Of a stretch of 64,000 nucleotides of DNA, positions 26,513 through 36,041 are shown piece by piece. Source of the stretch: Flavobacterium kingsejongi. Lineage in GTDB: Bacteria; Bacteroidota; Bacteroidia; Flavobacteriales; Flavobacteriaceae. Within the stretch, counting starts at the first letter, position 1. Each line of letters begins with the position of its first letter. The position numbers and the translations under genes are program-made. The notes below the pieces were generated by a model. The model was not told the DNA's origin. It searched no databases and saw only the letters and a program-made list of their open reading frames with translations. The stretch covers positions 2,418,001 through 2,482,000 of the forward strand of contig NZ_CP020919.1 of NCBI RefSeq assembly GCF_003076475.1, in the 5' to 3' direction.

Positions 26513-26902
26513 CTATTTTTCATAAAATTCTATCGGAAGATTATCAGGGTCAGCAATAAAGGTGAAGCGTTTTCCGGTATGTTCATCCACGCGGATGGGT
26601 TCGGCAACGACCCCATGAGCACTAAGTGCTGTTATCGTATCATCCAGTTGGTCCACTTCAAAAGCGAGGTGGCGCAATCCGGTGGCTTCCGGCCGTGAAG
26701 GCCGCTGTGGCGGATCGGGGAATGAAAATAATTCAATGCAATACTGGCCGTTTATGGCAAGATCCAATTTATACGATTGGCGTTCTTCCCGATATACTTC
26801 CTGTTGGATGGTGAGGCCGAGTATTTCAGTATAAAAATGTTTGGATGCCTCATAGTTGGAAACGATAAGGGCGGTATGATGAATTCTGTTTAAGGATAGC
26901 AT
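26513..26902 (-). CDS. VOC/glyoxalase I-like metalloenzyme (YaeR type)
   Basis: 129 residues forming two beta-alpha-beta-beta-beta modules. The expected metal ligands are present: His8/9 (RIHHTALIV), Glu57 (YCIELFSF), His78 (LRHLAFEV) and Glu125 (PIEFYE). The motif SRPEATGLRHLAFEV and ending DPDNLPIEFYE resemble E. coli YaeR, a glyoxalase I relative of unknown substrate. It lies upstream of no obvious partner; the next genes downstream on the same strand are 300 bp or more away. Confidence 0.88.
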   Translation of the reverse strand: MLSLNRIHHTALIVSNYEASKHFYTEILGLTIQQEVYREERQSYKLDLAINGQYCIELFSFPDPPQRPSRPEATGLRHLAFEVDQLDDTITALSAHGVVAEPIRVDEHTGKRFTFIADPDNLPIEFYEK

Positions 26903-26952
26903 CGCAGTATATTTAATTTGGAAGTAAAGATAGGGCTTATATACGGTATTTC

Positions 26953-27213
26953 TTATTTGAGATACGTCATTACCGGCAGGTTCACTTCAGGATTACAGGC
27001 TGTAGTTTTAGTATGAAGCTGATCGATAAGTATTTTAGTTTGCTGGATATCGGTAATCCGAAAAAGGAAAATAATCTCATTGGTATCTTCTGCATTTTGC
27101 CAGACATGCTGGATAAAAAGGCCATTTTCTTCATGGAACTCCTTATCCAGTTCTAAAATCTGGCGGAATTTTTCCAGCGGTACATTTTTTAGTTTTGCTA
27201 AGAGATGTGGCAT
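26953..27213 (-). CDS. Hypothetical protein, 86 residues
   Basis: The frame is open to 27351, but the upstream part runs through the 3' end of the VOC gene. I place the start at the ATG at 27213, 16 bp after that gene ends, giving MPHLLAKLKNVPLEKFRQIL. The sequence alternates short helices and a beta-strand (EIIFLFRITDIQQTKILIDQL), compatible with a dimeric alpha-beta-barrel-like fold. I do not recognise the family. Probably cotranscribed with the VOC gene. Confidence 0.6.
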   Translation of the reverse strand: MPHLLAKLKNVPLEKFRQILELDKEFHEENGLFIQHVWQNAEDTNEIIFLFRITDIQQTKILIDQLHTKTTACNPEVNLPVMTYLK

Positions 27214-27229
27214 AGTAACAGCTATTAAA

Positions 27230-27601
27230 TTATTCCGCCTGATTGATCCACCATTGATTTCCAAAAGGATCTTCAAATCCTGCCGCGTAACCATATTCCT
27301 GCTGCTTGGGAACCTGTAAGCTTTTTGCTCCTTCCCGTAAAGCTTTTTCATATACTGTATTCACCGCATTTACATACAAAAACATACCCGCCGTTTTTTG
27401 CGTCCAGTTTTCAGATGCCTGGGCAAACATGATTACGGCATCTTCAATACGGAGTTCACCATGCCTGATATCTTCATTTGAATCAGGCACGATCAATTGT
27501 TCTGTAGCATCAAAAACGAGAATGGCAAAAGCAAGAAAACCTTTAGCATCATTAACAATCAGATAGGGCATAACAGGTAAATATTGTGGTGGGATTTTCA
27601 T
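27230..27601 (-). CDS. VOC family protein, PhnB-like
   Basis: 123 residues. N-terminal PQYLPVMPYLIVNDAKGFLAF and C-terminal YGYAAGFEDPFGNQWWINQ are characteristic of the PhnB/YjdN-like branch of the vicinal oxygen chelate superfamily. The usual metal ligands are not obvious, as is common in this branch, so it may be non-catalytic or use another chemistry. The substrate is unknown. The 86-residue hypothetical gene follows by 16 bp. Confidence 0.82.
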   Translation of the reverse strand: MKIPPQYLPVMPYLIVNDAKGFLAFAILVFDATEQLIVPDSNEDIRHGELRIEDAVIMFAQASENWTQKTAGMFLYVNAVNTVYEKALREGAKSLQVPKQQEYGYAAGFEDPFGNQWWINQAE

Positions 27602-27816
27602 AATGGAGCGGTTAAATGTTACACTAATTTACTTAATTCCGATGGGATATGAATTGAATTTTTGTTAATTATTTTGAAGCTGTAAAAGCAATATTTTCCG
27701 GCATAACAATTCAGGAACAATAGATTAGCCATAGTTGATGATCTGTTGTCGGTATAATAATGCTGGCATAATACAGGACTTCCATCTTTGGAGATCTTAA
27801 AACTAAACAGTTTATT

Positions 27817-30800
27817 ATGTCAAAAATTTACTTCTGCAAGCCCATTTTAAGGGCTTTTATTGTACTTGCTTTCATTTTTTCGGGTGCCGAAATGATAGCG
27901 CAAACACAAATCCACTATTGGCACTTTAATACACTGCCTTCCGGGAATCTCGGTACCGTAACACCCGATGTATCTTTACTCCCAGCAAATGCAGGGATTT
28001 CCTATGACGGTACAGGTGCTGGTTATCTCGATATGGTGAGCCCCGGTACAGAAATTAATCTGCAGGCGGGAACCGCTATTGGAATCGGGCTAAGAACCCG
28101 TAATCCCAGTGCAACACGTAGCCTGGTAATGGCGCTGCCTACAACAGGCTATACTGCGGTGATAGTGAAATTTGCTACTGCAAGAACCAGCGCCGGTGCA
28201 TCGGTACAAAATTATTCCTATAGCCTGGATGGTGGGACAACCTATAGCACAGCTGGAATGGCAGTAACAAGTTATGTTCCTACTGTTGAACCGGAGTATG
28301 GTTTGGTGACTTTGGATTTTAGCACCATTTCCGGAGCTTCCAATAATCCGAATTTCCGTATCAGGATTGATTTTGGTGGTACCGCAGCTTCCGGGTCCAG
28401 TGGTAACAATCGTTTTGACAATGTCACCGTTCAGGGAACTCCTGTTACAGGAGGCGATACTGTTCCGCCGGTAATCCTGGGTGCAGCCGTAACAGCGCAA
28501 CAGGCTATTGATGTTTTAGTTTCAGAAGAGCTGACGCCAGCCGCTGTACAAGCGCTGGCGAACTATAGTTTTACACCAGCAGTAGCCATTACAGGCATAG
28601 TTTATAATGCTGCAGCCAACAAAATCACACTAACGGTTGCAGGACTCATTGTGGGGACAGCGTATCAGCTTCAGGTGCAAAACCAGGCTGATCTTTCCGG
28701 GAATGTACAGTCAGGAGTTTTTGTGAGTGGTGATTTATATTATAATCCACTTGCTGCCGGATTGGTAATTTCGGAAATTATGTATAATCCTCCTTCTGAC
28801 AATTCAAATGCACTGGAATTTTTAGAACTGTATAATACAACAGATGCTGCGATAGCGCTGGGTGGAATAAAGGTGAAAGACGAAGGTAATTTTACTTATA
28901 CATTTCCCGAAATGACATTAGCCCCGCATGCGACGGTTTTGCTGGCCGGAGATAAACCTTCTGCAGATGCTTTTTACGGTGTTCCTTTTATTGATCTTCC
29001 ACAGGGAATCAGTAATGCTTTAGGAAATGGAGGGGAATTGCTACAGGTATTGAATTCGCAAAACCAGGTGGTTTCATCGGTTATGTATGATGATGCCGCG
29101 CCCTGGCCTACAACTCCTGATGGTTTCGGGCCTTCACTGGAATTATTGAATCCGAATGGTGATTTGAATAATGGTGCCAATTGGGTAGCAGCTACGAATT
29201 TCGTCGGCGTTTCTTTAGGAGCTAATGTATATGCTTCTCCCGGAGTTTATGTGCCTAATGTCACACCAACGATAGCCTTTACCACAGACTATAGTTATAG
29301 CAATGAAAATGCAGGAAATATCACGATTGATGTTGCCCTGTCTAATGTTTCGGCACAGGCAGTGACTGCTACTATTGCTCCAATGACTACCATTGGAACG
29401 GCAATTGGAGGTACAGATTATAATTTTGCACCCCAAACGATTACTTTTCCACCCAACAGTACAGCGTCAATCCCGGTAACACTTGCTTTGATAGATAATA
29501 CAGTGGCAGGAATCGATAAATTTTTGGTTTTGGAACTGTCAAATGTGACCGGAGCCAATTTGGGAGCAGCAAGTAAAAAGGTGCTTTATATTTTGGATGA
29601 TGACAATACGGGCCCGGCTGCATCGCAGGCGCTGGATGTGGAATTTTTAACCAGTTATCTGGTGGATCCTTCCGGTTCGGCAGAAATTGTTTCCTATGAT
29701 GAAGCATCCCAACGCTTGTTTGTATTGAATTCTACAGCAACAACAATTAATATACTTGATTTTTCAAATCCTGCAGCTTTATCGCAAATTGCAGCGATTG
29801 ATATGACTGCTTTTGGAGCAGGAGCGACCAGTGTCGCGGTAAAAAATGGTATTGTGGCAGCAACTGTTGTCGGAGTGGATTTTGCCGATGGTAAAGTCGT
29901 GTTCATGGATACCAATGGTGTTATCAGTGCTGCTGTAACGGTAGGGAATTTACCGGATATGGTTACTTTTACTCATGATGGGACAAAAGTACTGACAGCA
30001 AACGAAGGACAGCCTAATGCTGATTATTCAATCGATCCTGAAGGAAGTATTTCCGTAATTGATGTGAGTGGGGGACTGGGAGCCATTAATCAATCTAATG
30101 TTACCACCATCAATTTCAATGCGTATGACAGTCAGATCGCTGCTTTAAGAGCACAAGGCGTACGGATTTTTGGTCCAAATGCGACAGTATCTCAGGATTT
30201 TGAACCGGAATATATTACTGTGGCGGCCGATAATCTTACTGCCTGGGTCACCTTGCAGGAAAATAATGCTATTGCCACCATTGATCTGGTCAGCAACCAA
30301 ATTACCCAAATTATTCCTTTGGGGACAAAAGACCATAGCCTTGCCAGAAATACCCTGGATACCTCTGATCAGTCAGCCGCTGTTTTTATGGCCACCTGGC
30401 CTATAAAAGGCATGTACATGCCGGATGGAGTCGCTAATTATACCGTTGGAGGAACGACCTATCTGGTAACTGCCAACGAAGGTGATGCCCGGGAATATGA
30501 TACTATGGAAGAAGAAACCAAAGTAGGAGCAGTGGACTATGTGCTTGATCCGACGGTTTTTCCAGATGCTGCATTCTTGAAAAACAACAAAAACCTGGGA
30601 AGGCTTGCTGTTACAAAAGCTTCCGGAGATTTAGACGGGGACGGGGATTTTGATGAAATCCATGTTTTCGGAACCCGTTCTTTCAGTATCTGGAATACGA
30701 CCACCGGACAAATTGTGTATGATAGTGGGGATGATTTTGAAAGAATTACAGCTAATGATCCTGTTTTTGGAGCCCTTTTTAATGCCAGTAATGATAATAC

Positions 30801-31341
30801 CAATTTTAAAAACAGAAGTGATAACAAAGGGCCGGAACCTGAAGGGATTACTGTAGCAGAAATCAATGGGCGTATGTATGCTTTTATTACGCTGGAACGC
30901 ATCGGTGGTGTAATGGTATATGATATCACTAATCCACAGGAGGCGGTTTTCGTTTCCTATAAGAACAACAGAACACTGACTGGTGGTGATGCCGGTCCGG
31001 AAGGTATTATTTACATTAAGCCCAATCATAACAGCCTTGGAAATGGACTGGTGGTGATTGCCAATGAAGTGAGTGCAACCATAAGTGTATACAAAATAAA
31101 CAACGATACATTGGGAACGGAAGAATTTACTGCGGGAACGTCTTTCAGGGCATATCCTAATCCTGTTAAAGACGGAGTGGTATTTTTTAGCCAGCCGGTT
31201 GATGGTGTATTGTATGATATGTCCGGTAGGGAAGTGCTGCGTTTTAAAGATGCTTCCTATACCAATTTGGGATTTTTGTCTAAAGGTATTTACATCCTGA
31301 AAACAAAAGAAGGCTTTACCCAAAAGCTACTTGTAGAATAG
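27817..31341 (+). CDS. Large secreted choice-of-anchor I protein with lamin-tail domain and T9SS sorting tail
   Basis: 1174 residues. Signal peptide about 1-29 (ends GAEMIAQ). An N-terminal beta-rich region about 35-210 is followed by an Ig/SbsA-like domain about 215-305. A lamin-tail domain lies about 315-450 (VISEIMYNPPSDNSNALEFL), then a Calx-beta-like stretch about 480-595. A choice-of-anchor I beta-propeller-like region about 605-1090 (AEIVSYDEASQRLFVLNS; LVTANEGDAREYD; DKGPEPEGITVAEINGRMYA) is often annotated as alkaline-phosphatase-like. The last 75 residues (FRAYPNPVKDG...GIYILKT) are a type A T9SS sorting domain, so the protein should be exported by T9SS and attached to or released from the cell surface. 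The substrate is unknown. Confidence 0.9.
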   Translation: MSKIYFCKPILRAFIVLAFIFSGAEMIAQTQIHYWHFNTLPSGNLGTVTPDVSLLPANAGISYDGTGAGYLDMVSPGTEINLQAGTAIGIGLRTRNPSATRSLVMALPTTGYTAVIVKFATARTSAGASVQNYSYSLDGGTTYSTAGMAVTSYVPTVEPEYGLVTLDFSTISGASNNPNFRIRIDFGGTAASGSSGNNRFDNVTVQGTPVTGGDTVPPVILGAAVTAQQAIDVLVSEELTPAAVQALANYSFTPAVAITGIVYNAAANKITLTVAGLIVGTAYQLQVQNQADLSGNVQSGVFVSGDLYYNPLAAGLVISEIMYNPPSDNSNALEFLELYNTTDAAIALGGIKVKDEGNFTYTFPEMTLAPHATVLLAGDKPSADAFYGVPFIDLPQGISNALGNGGELLQVLNSQNQVVSSVMYDDAAPWPTTPDGFGPSLELLNPNGDLNNGANWVAATNFVGVSLGANVYASPGVYVPNVTPTIAFTTDYSYSNENAGNITIDVALSNVSAQAVTATIAPMTTIGTAIGGTDYNFAPQTITFPPNSTASIPVTLALIDNTVAGIDKFLVLELSNVTGANLGAASKKVLYILDDDNTGPAASQALDVEFLTSYLVDPSGSAEIVSYDEASQRLFVLNSTATTINILDFSNPAALSQIAAIDMTAFGAGATSVAVKNGIVAATVVGVDFADGKVVFMDTNGVISAAVTVGNLPDMVTFTHDGTKVLTANEGQPNADYSIDPEGSISVIDVSGGLGAINQSNVTTINFNAYDSQIAALRAQGVRIFGPNATVSQDFEPEYITVAADNLTAWVTLQENNAIATIDLVSNQITQIIPLGTKDHSLARNTLDTSDQSAAVFMATWPIKGMYMPDGVANYTVGGTTYLVTANEGDAREYDTMEEETKVGAVDYVLDPTVFPDAAFLKNNKNLGRLAVTKASGDLDGDGDFDEIHVFGTRSFSIWNTTTGQIVYDSGDDFERITANDPVFGALFNASNDNTNFKNRSDNKGPEPEGITVAEINGRMYAFITLERIGGVMVYDITNPQEAVFVSYKNNRTLTGGDAGPEGIIYIKPNHNSLGNGLVVIANEVSATISVYKINNDTLGTEEFTAGTSFRAYPNPVKDGVVFFSQPVDGVLYDMSGREVLRFKDASYTNLGFLSKGIYILKTKEGFTQKLLVE

Positions 31342-31362
31342 TTTTAGTTTTTTTGTGAAGAG

Positions 31363-31392
31363 GCTGCCCGTGTAGTGCGGGTAGCTTTTATC
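31363..31392 (+). terminator. Terminator of the large secreted protein gene
   Basis: GCTgCCCG pairs with CGGGtAGC around TGTAGTG, followed by TTTTATC. It starts 22 bp after the stop codon. Confidence 0.7.
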
Positions 31393-31412
31393 AATAAAAG
31401 TGATATAAAAAA

Positions 31413-33142
31413 GAAGCTGTCTCAAAACTGAGTCAGCTTCTTTTTTTTTAGTTTGTATTTTTATATGCAATTTTGTAAATTTAATCAGTGATAAACAGCT
31501 GATTATATATGAGATTCAAACATTATAACCAACAACAAACGATGCTTCTACCTTATTCGTTTGATGATTTAATTCCACATACACATGCGGTTCGAATAGT
31601 TGACCAAGTTGTGGAATCCCTTAATATCCAGCCTCTTTTAAAAGCGTACAGTAAAGAAGGTAATCCTGGATATCATCCAAAGATGTTACTCAAAGTGATG
31701 TTGTATGCTTATATGACTAATATCTATTCTTCGAGAAAGATAGAACTTGCACTTCGTGAGAATATCAATTTTATGTGGCTTACTTCTATGACTATTGTTG
31801 ATCATAATACAATTAATAGATTTAGAAGTGATAAACTAAAAGAGAGTTTTAAAGAAATCTTCAAGCAGGTAGTTTTGATGTTGGCCTCAGAAGGACTGGT
31901 GAATCTAAAACAAATATATACCGACGGAACAAAAATAGAAGCTCAGGCCGGCAGGTACACTTTTGTGTGGGGTAAGAGCATAAAAACCAATAAAGCAAAA
32001 ATGCTCACCCAGTTGAAAGAATTATGGAACTATGCCCAAAGTATCGACAATGAAGATGACCCCAACCCGGAACCAACAGAGTTCAAAGAAATCAGCAAAG
32101 AGGTAATTGAGAAAACTGTAGCTAAAATAGATGCCAAACTCTCTGGTAATGAAAAGACCAGTTCTAAAGCAAAAGCTAAATTACGCTACATAAAAAATAA
32201 TTTTACTTCCAATCTTGAAAAGTATGAAAAGCAAGAAGCTATTCTGGGAGAAAGAAACAGTTACAGCAAAACCGACACCCAGGCTACTTTTATGCGAATG
32301 AAAGAAGACCATATGTTAAACGGACAGCTCAAACCAGCTTATAATACTCAAATATCTACACAAAATCAGATCATTGTTCATTATACCATCCATCAAAATC
32401 CGACCGATACTAAAACACTCCAGCCTCATTTAGAAAATTTGGAACAAACCTTTGGTAAAAAATTATTTAAAAAGATAAAAGAAATAACTACTGACGCAGG
32501 TTATGGAAGTGAAGAAAACTACGATTATCTGAAACAGAAGAAACTCAAAGCTTTTGTGAAGTATAATACTTTTGAAAAAGAACAAGATCAAAACTACCAA
32601 AAGAAACACAAGGCTTTTAGCAAGGAAAATCTCTATTACAATCCAGAAGAAGACTATTATGTATGTCCAATGGGACAAAAAATGCATAAAACATATCAAA
32701 ACCAGAAAACAACAACTACAGGATACACCCAAACCTTATCGCATTATCAGGCCAAAAACTGTGAAGGCTGTTCACTTCGAGGTCAATGTTTTAAAGCTCA
32801 GGGAAACAGAAGCATCGAGCGAAACCACAACCTTGAAAGACATAAACAACAAGCAAGGGAATTACTACTAAGTGAAATAGGAATACAAAGAAGAAAGCAA
32901 CGCTCTGCCGATGTAGAGCCTGTATTCGCTCAACTCAAGCATAATAACGGTTTTAGACGGTTTTCTTTAAAAGGACTTCAAAAAGTAGAATTAGAATTCG
33001 GATTAATGGCTTTAGGTCACAACTTAAGAAAGAAAATTGCAGCATAAAGGCAATTTTTTACTCCCGTTAAAATCTAGATAGTTAAAATCCAAAATTGTAT
33101 CAAATAAAAAAACCGTCTCAAAATTTGTTTTGAGACGGCTTC
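31413..33142 (+). mobile_element. IS1182-family insertion sequence (about 1730 bp)
   Basis: Ends are set by terminal inverted repeats GAAGCTGTCTCAAAAC (left) and GAAGCCGTCTCAAAAC (right, reverse complement), one mismatch in 16. Each end also contains an inner palindrome: the left folds as GAAGCTG...CAGCTTC followed by nine T, the right as CCGTCTCAAAA-TTTG-TTTTGAGACGG. I see no convincing target duplication. It lies between two convergent genes, its right end only 7 bp from the stop codon of the DUF349 gene. Confidence 0.85.
31509..33047 (+). CDS. IS1182-family transposase
   Basis: 512 residues, full length. The N-terminal DUF772-type domain (PYSFDDLIPHTHAVRIVDQV; YHPKMLLKVMLYAYMTNIYS) is followed by a DDE core with Asp in IYTDGTKIEAQAGRYTFVWG, Asp in ITTDAGYGSEENYDYL and Glu in RSADVEPVFAQLKHNNGFRR. 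A Cys-rich patch (CPMGQKM...CEGCSLRGQC) precedes the last motif, as usual in IS1182. No frameshift is visible, so it is probably active. Confidence 0.95.
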   Translation: MRFKHYNQQQTMLLPYSFDDLIPHTHAVRIVDQVVESLNIQPLLKAYSKEGNPGYHPKMLLKVMLYAYMTNIYSSRKIELALRENINFMWLTSMTIVDHNTINRFRSDKLKESFKEIFKQVVLMLASEGLVNLKQIYTDGTKIEAQAGRYTFVWGKSIKTNKAKMLTQLKELWNYAQSIDNEDDPNPEPTEFKEISKEVIEKTVAKIDAKLSGNEKTSSKAKAKLRYIKNNFTSNLEKYEKQEAILGERNSYSKTDTQATFMRMKEDHMLNGQLKPAYNTQISTQNQIIVHYTIHQNPTDTKTLQPHLENLEQTFGKKLFKKIKEITTDAGYGSEENYDYLKQKKLKAFVKYNTFEKEQDQNYQKKHKAFSKENLYYNPEEDYYVCPMGQKMHKTYQNQKTTTTGYTQTLSHYQAKNCEGCSLRGQCFKAQGNRSIERNHNLERHKQQARELLLSEIGIQRRKQRSADVEPVFAQLKHNNGFRRFSLKGLQKVELEFGLMALGHNLRKKIAA

Positions 33143-33149
33143 TTACTTT

Positions 33150-35036
33150 TTATTCCTGGTTTTTAATATTTCTAACCTGTTTCAATTTCTCTTTCCAGGT
33201 ATCCAGTACTTCCCGATGTTTTTCGATGTTTTTCTTTACTTCAAGTACCATCGGATTGTCTTTCTTCGCATTGGCGAAAAACTGGATGTTGTTTTCCAAC
33301 TGGAAAATTTCATTCTGTACTTCATCAATCTTACGAATTAAGAAGACTTTTTCGTTTTCAAGTTTTCTTTCGTCACCACCAGCAAGGCCTTCCATTCTGT
33401 TATTGAATTTCACCATGTCGGTTTCTTTCTTGCTCAGGCTTAGTTTATCAAATAAATGATCTAAGATCTTATTGAATTTTCCTTCAATATGACGTCTGGA
33501 GAATGGTACTTTTCCAAAACTTTTCCAGGCTTCAATATGACCTTTGATGATATCCAGATCCGTTTTGTGATCTCCGGTTAATTCTACTTCTTTTACCACA
33601 TCAATATAAGCTTTCTTCTTATCGAATGCTTCTACTTCTTCAGTTACCGCTTCATTTTTCTGTGCATGCAGTTTGTCAAAATAATGGTTGCAGGCATTTT
33701 TGAAGTCTTTCCAGATTTTGTCCGAATATTTACGGGGTACATGACCAATCTGTTTCCATTCTTCCTGTATTTTTTTCATTACCGGAGTAGTCACTTCAAA
33801 ATCCTCACTGTCCTGTAAGGCTTTTGCACGTTCTACCAAAGCAATTTTCTTATTGTAATTCTCCTGTTGGTCTTTTTTGATGTCTTTGTAAAAAGAATTT
33901 TTCAGGGTATTGAAATTCTTAACGGCATTTTTAAAAGCACTCCAGGTCTCTTCATTTACTTCGATAGGAACTTTACCGGCATTGAAAAAGTCTTTTCTTA
34001 AAGCTTCCACTTTTTCAATTTGCCCCTGCCAAAGGTTGTGAGCAGCTACTTTTTCAGTCGCTAATGCTTCTATCTCGCTAATAATATTTTTTTTGCGTTC
34101 CAGGTTATCCACTTCCGATTCCCGCTGTTTTTCAAACAAAACCTCTCTTTTATCATGCATCTGCTTGGTGAGTGCACTGAAAGTATTCCAGATTTCATTA
34201 CGGTGTTCTTTGGATACCGGGCCAATTTCTTCTTTCCAAATTTTGTGTAAAATCTGAAGTTCACGAAATGCTTTATTGACATCTTCTTCCTGCACCAATT
34301 CTTCCACACGGGAAATAATTTTAAGTTTCAGGTCAAGATTATGCTTGAAGTCTAAATCACGTGCCTCACGGTCTAAGTGAAGGTAGTCGTAGAAATTTTC
34401 TACGTGGAAATGGTAATTATTCCAAACGTGGTTGTATTTATCTTTTGGTATCGGGCCTGCATTTTTCCAACGCTCACGCAATTCGGTAAAATGTTTCAGG
34501 GTCTCTTTTATATTTTCTTCCGGATTGATTAAGGCTTTTAGTTCCTCAATGATCGCAAGCCTGTTTTCCAGGTTGGATTTTAAATTGGATTCCAAGGCTT
34601 TGAAATGCTGGTTCTTTTTTTCGCGGTATTGATTGTATATCGCGTCAAATTTACCTTTAAGTGGTAAATGATATTGGAAATCAGTAGTATCGCCTTCATT
34701 TTCAGCAGCAAACTCATCTTTTTTCTCATCAATAAAATGATGGTATTTTCCGATAAATTCTTTTTTGATTTCCTCAACATGATCTCGTATTGATGAAATT
34801 TTCTCTGTTGAAACTAATTTTTCAAGTTCATCTGTCAAATCTTCCATGCTCAGCGACTCATAATTCAGCATAGGGATATCGTGACGCTCTGTAAGCGTTT
34901 CATCTTCACCCTCTTCTGCATTGGAATCTTCTATGGAATCTATTGCTTTTTGATTCTCATTAAGAATTATTTCTTGATTTTCAGCTATTTGATTTCCATC
35001 TGCTTCCTGCAGGTTATCATTCTTTTCTTCTAACAT
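33150..35036 (-). CDS. DUF349 repeat protein
   Basis: 628 residues. An acidic low-complexity N-terminus (about 1-60, many Glu/Asp/Asn) precedes several copies of the DUF349 helical repeat, recognisable by the spaced W and K/P pattern: LRERWKNAGPIPKDKYNHVW, LHKIWKEEIGPVSKEHRNEIW, IQEEWKQIGHVPRKYSDKIW and IEAWKSFGKVPFSRRHIEGKF. It is predicted to be almost all helical, with coiled-coil character near the C-terminus. Cytoplasmic, conserved across Bacteroidetes, function unknown to me. The IS1182 element stops just beyond the last codon and leaves the gene whole. Confidence 0.88.
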   Translation of the reverse strand: MLEEKNDNLQEADGNQIAENQEIILNENQKAIDSIEDSNAEEGEDETLTERHDIPMLNYESLSMEDLTDELEKLVSTEKISSIRDHVEEIKKEFIGKYHHFIDEKKDEFAAENEGDTTDFQYHLPLKGKFDAIYNQYREKKNQHFKALESNLKSNLENRLAIIEELKALINPEENIKETLKHFTELRERWKNAGPIPKDKYNHVWNNYHFHVENFYDYLHLDREARDLDFKHNLDLKLKIISRVEELVQEEDVNKAFRELQILHKIWKEEIGPVSKEHRNEIWNTFSALTKQMHDKREVLFEKQRESEVDNLERKKNIISEIEALATEKVAAHNLWQGQIEKVEALRKDFFNAGKVPIEVNEETWSAFKNAVKNFNTLKNSFYKDIKKDQQENYNKKIALVERAKALQDSEDFEVTTPVMKKIQEEWKQIGHVPRKYSDKIWKDFKNACNHYFDKLHAQKNEAVTEEVEAFDKKKAYIDVVKEVELTGDHKTDLDIIKGHIEAWKSFGKVPFSRRHIEGKFNKILDHLFDKLSLSKKETDMVKFNNRMEGLAGGDERKLENEKVFLIRKIDEVQNEIFQLENNIQFFANAKKDNPMVLEVKKNIEKHREVLDTWKEKLKQVRNIKNQE

Positions 35037-35200
35037 TTTTTGGAATGTTTAAAATTCATACTACTTTAATGTCGAAAGATAATAAAGCATAGTGAAATAA
35101 CAAAGAAAAATAGGTAATTATTGAAAATTTCAGGCACCTGAAACAAATAAAATTCAGTGTTTTAAGTAGTATTTAGACAATTTGTAAAAAAAGCTAAAAA

Positions 35201-35956
35201 TTATTTGTGCCAAATATCCCATGATTTTTCAGCCTGGTAGACCAACATATCATGGCCGTTTTTTGTCACTGCACCTTTCGCTTTTGCTTCGCTCAGGAAA
35301 AGTGTTTCTTTTGGGTTGTAGATGAGATCATAGGCAATATGACCCGGTGTAAAGTATTCGTAGGGTAGTTCCGGACATTCATGAACATTAGGATGTGTGC
35401 CCAAGGGTGTACAATTGATGAAAATCTGGTATTCTTTAAAAGTCTCCGCATCAATTTCCGCATACCCTATTTCGCATTCGGTTGGGGTTCTCGAAACGAA
35501 ATCAAACTCGATATTTAATTTTTTCAGGGCAAAAGCGATGCCTTTGGATGCGCCACCAGTACCTAATATCAATGCTTTTTTATGAAAAGGCTGCAAAAGG
35601 GGTTTAAGCGACTTTTTAAAGCCATAATAATCGGTGTTGTATCCTTTTGTCTTTCCTTTTTTTGAAATTGTGATTGTATTTACCGCTCCGATTTTTTTTG
35701 CGTTTTTCGAAAGCTTATTCAAATAGGGAATTACAGCTTCTTTATAGGGAATCGTAACATTCAGGCCCTTAACCTCGGGTTGGCCTGTAAAAATAGCAGT
35801 GAATTTTTCAATGGATTCCAGGTCAAAATTCTCATAAACCGTATTCTTGAGTACGGCTTTTTCGAATTTATCGGTAAAATATTTTTTAGAAAAAGAGTAA
35901 GAAATGTTCTTTCCGACTAAGCCAAAAATTTTTCTTTTTTTGATTTTCTTTTCCAT
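35201..35956 (-). CDS. aroE: Shikimate dehydrogenase
   Basis: 251 residues. AroE reduces 3-dehydroshikimate to shikimate with NADPH in aromatic amino acid synthesis. Visible are SYSFSKKYF for substrate binding, the catalytic Lys in GLNVTIPYKEAV (about residue 67), the paired Asp in YNTDYYGF (about 103), the nucleotide loop LGTGGASKGIAFAL and INCTPLGTHP. The N-terminus starts with a Lys-rich run before IFGLVGK, the usual beginning, so a slightly later start is possible but no later ATG fits. Confidence 0.95.
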   Translation of the reverse strand: MEKKIKKRKIFGLVGKNISYSFSKKYFTDKFEKAVLKNTVYENFDLESIEKFTAIFTGQPEVKGLNVTIPYKEAVIPYLNKLSKNAKKIGAVNTITISKKGKTKGYNTDYYGFKKSLKPLLQPFHKKALILGTGGASKGIAFALKKLNIEFDFVSRTPTECEIGYAEIDAETFKEYQIFINCTPLGTHPNVHECPELPYEYFTPGHIAYDLIYNPKETLFLSEAKAKGAVTKNGHDMLVYQAEKSWDIWHK

Positions 35957-35974
35957 GGTATGCTACAAATTAAA

Positions 35975-36012
35975 TTAAATAAAACGGCCAGGTGTAATGC
36001 ACACCTGGCCGC
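35975..36012 (-). terminator. Terminator between the TPR gene and aroE
   Basis: GGCCAGGTGT pairs with ACACCTGGCC around a five-base loop. On the minus strand it is followed by GTTTTATTTAA. It separates the TPR protein gene from aroE. Confidence 0.85.
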
Positions 36013-36041
36013 AAATTAAGTATTATTTTTGACCTAAAACG

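Noticed and set aside
26953..27351. Longer version of the 86-residue hypothetical protein
   Set aside because: The extra 46 codons overlap the VOC gene, whose C-terminal motif there is clear. The ATG at 27213 is the better start.
30631..31323. 230-codon open frame opposite the large T9SS protein gene
   Set aside because: Antisense shadow of a strongly supported gene with signal peptide and sorting tail. The antisense product is not recognisable.
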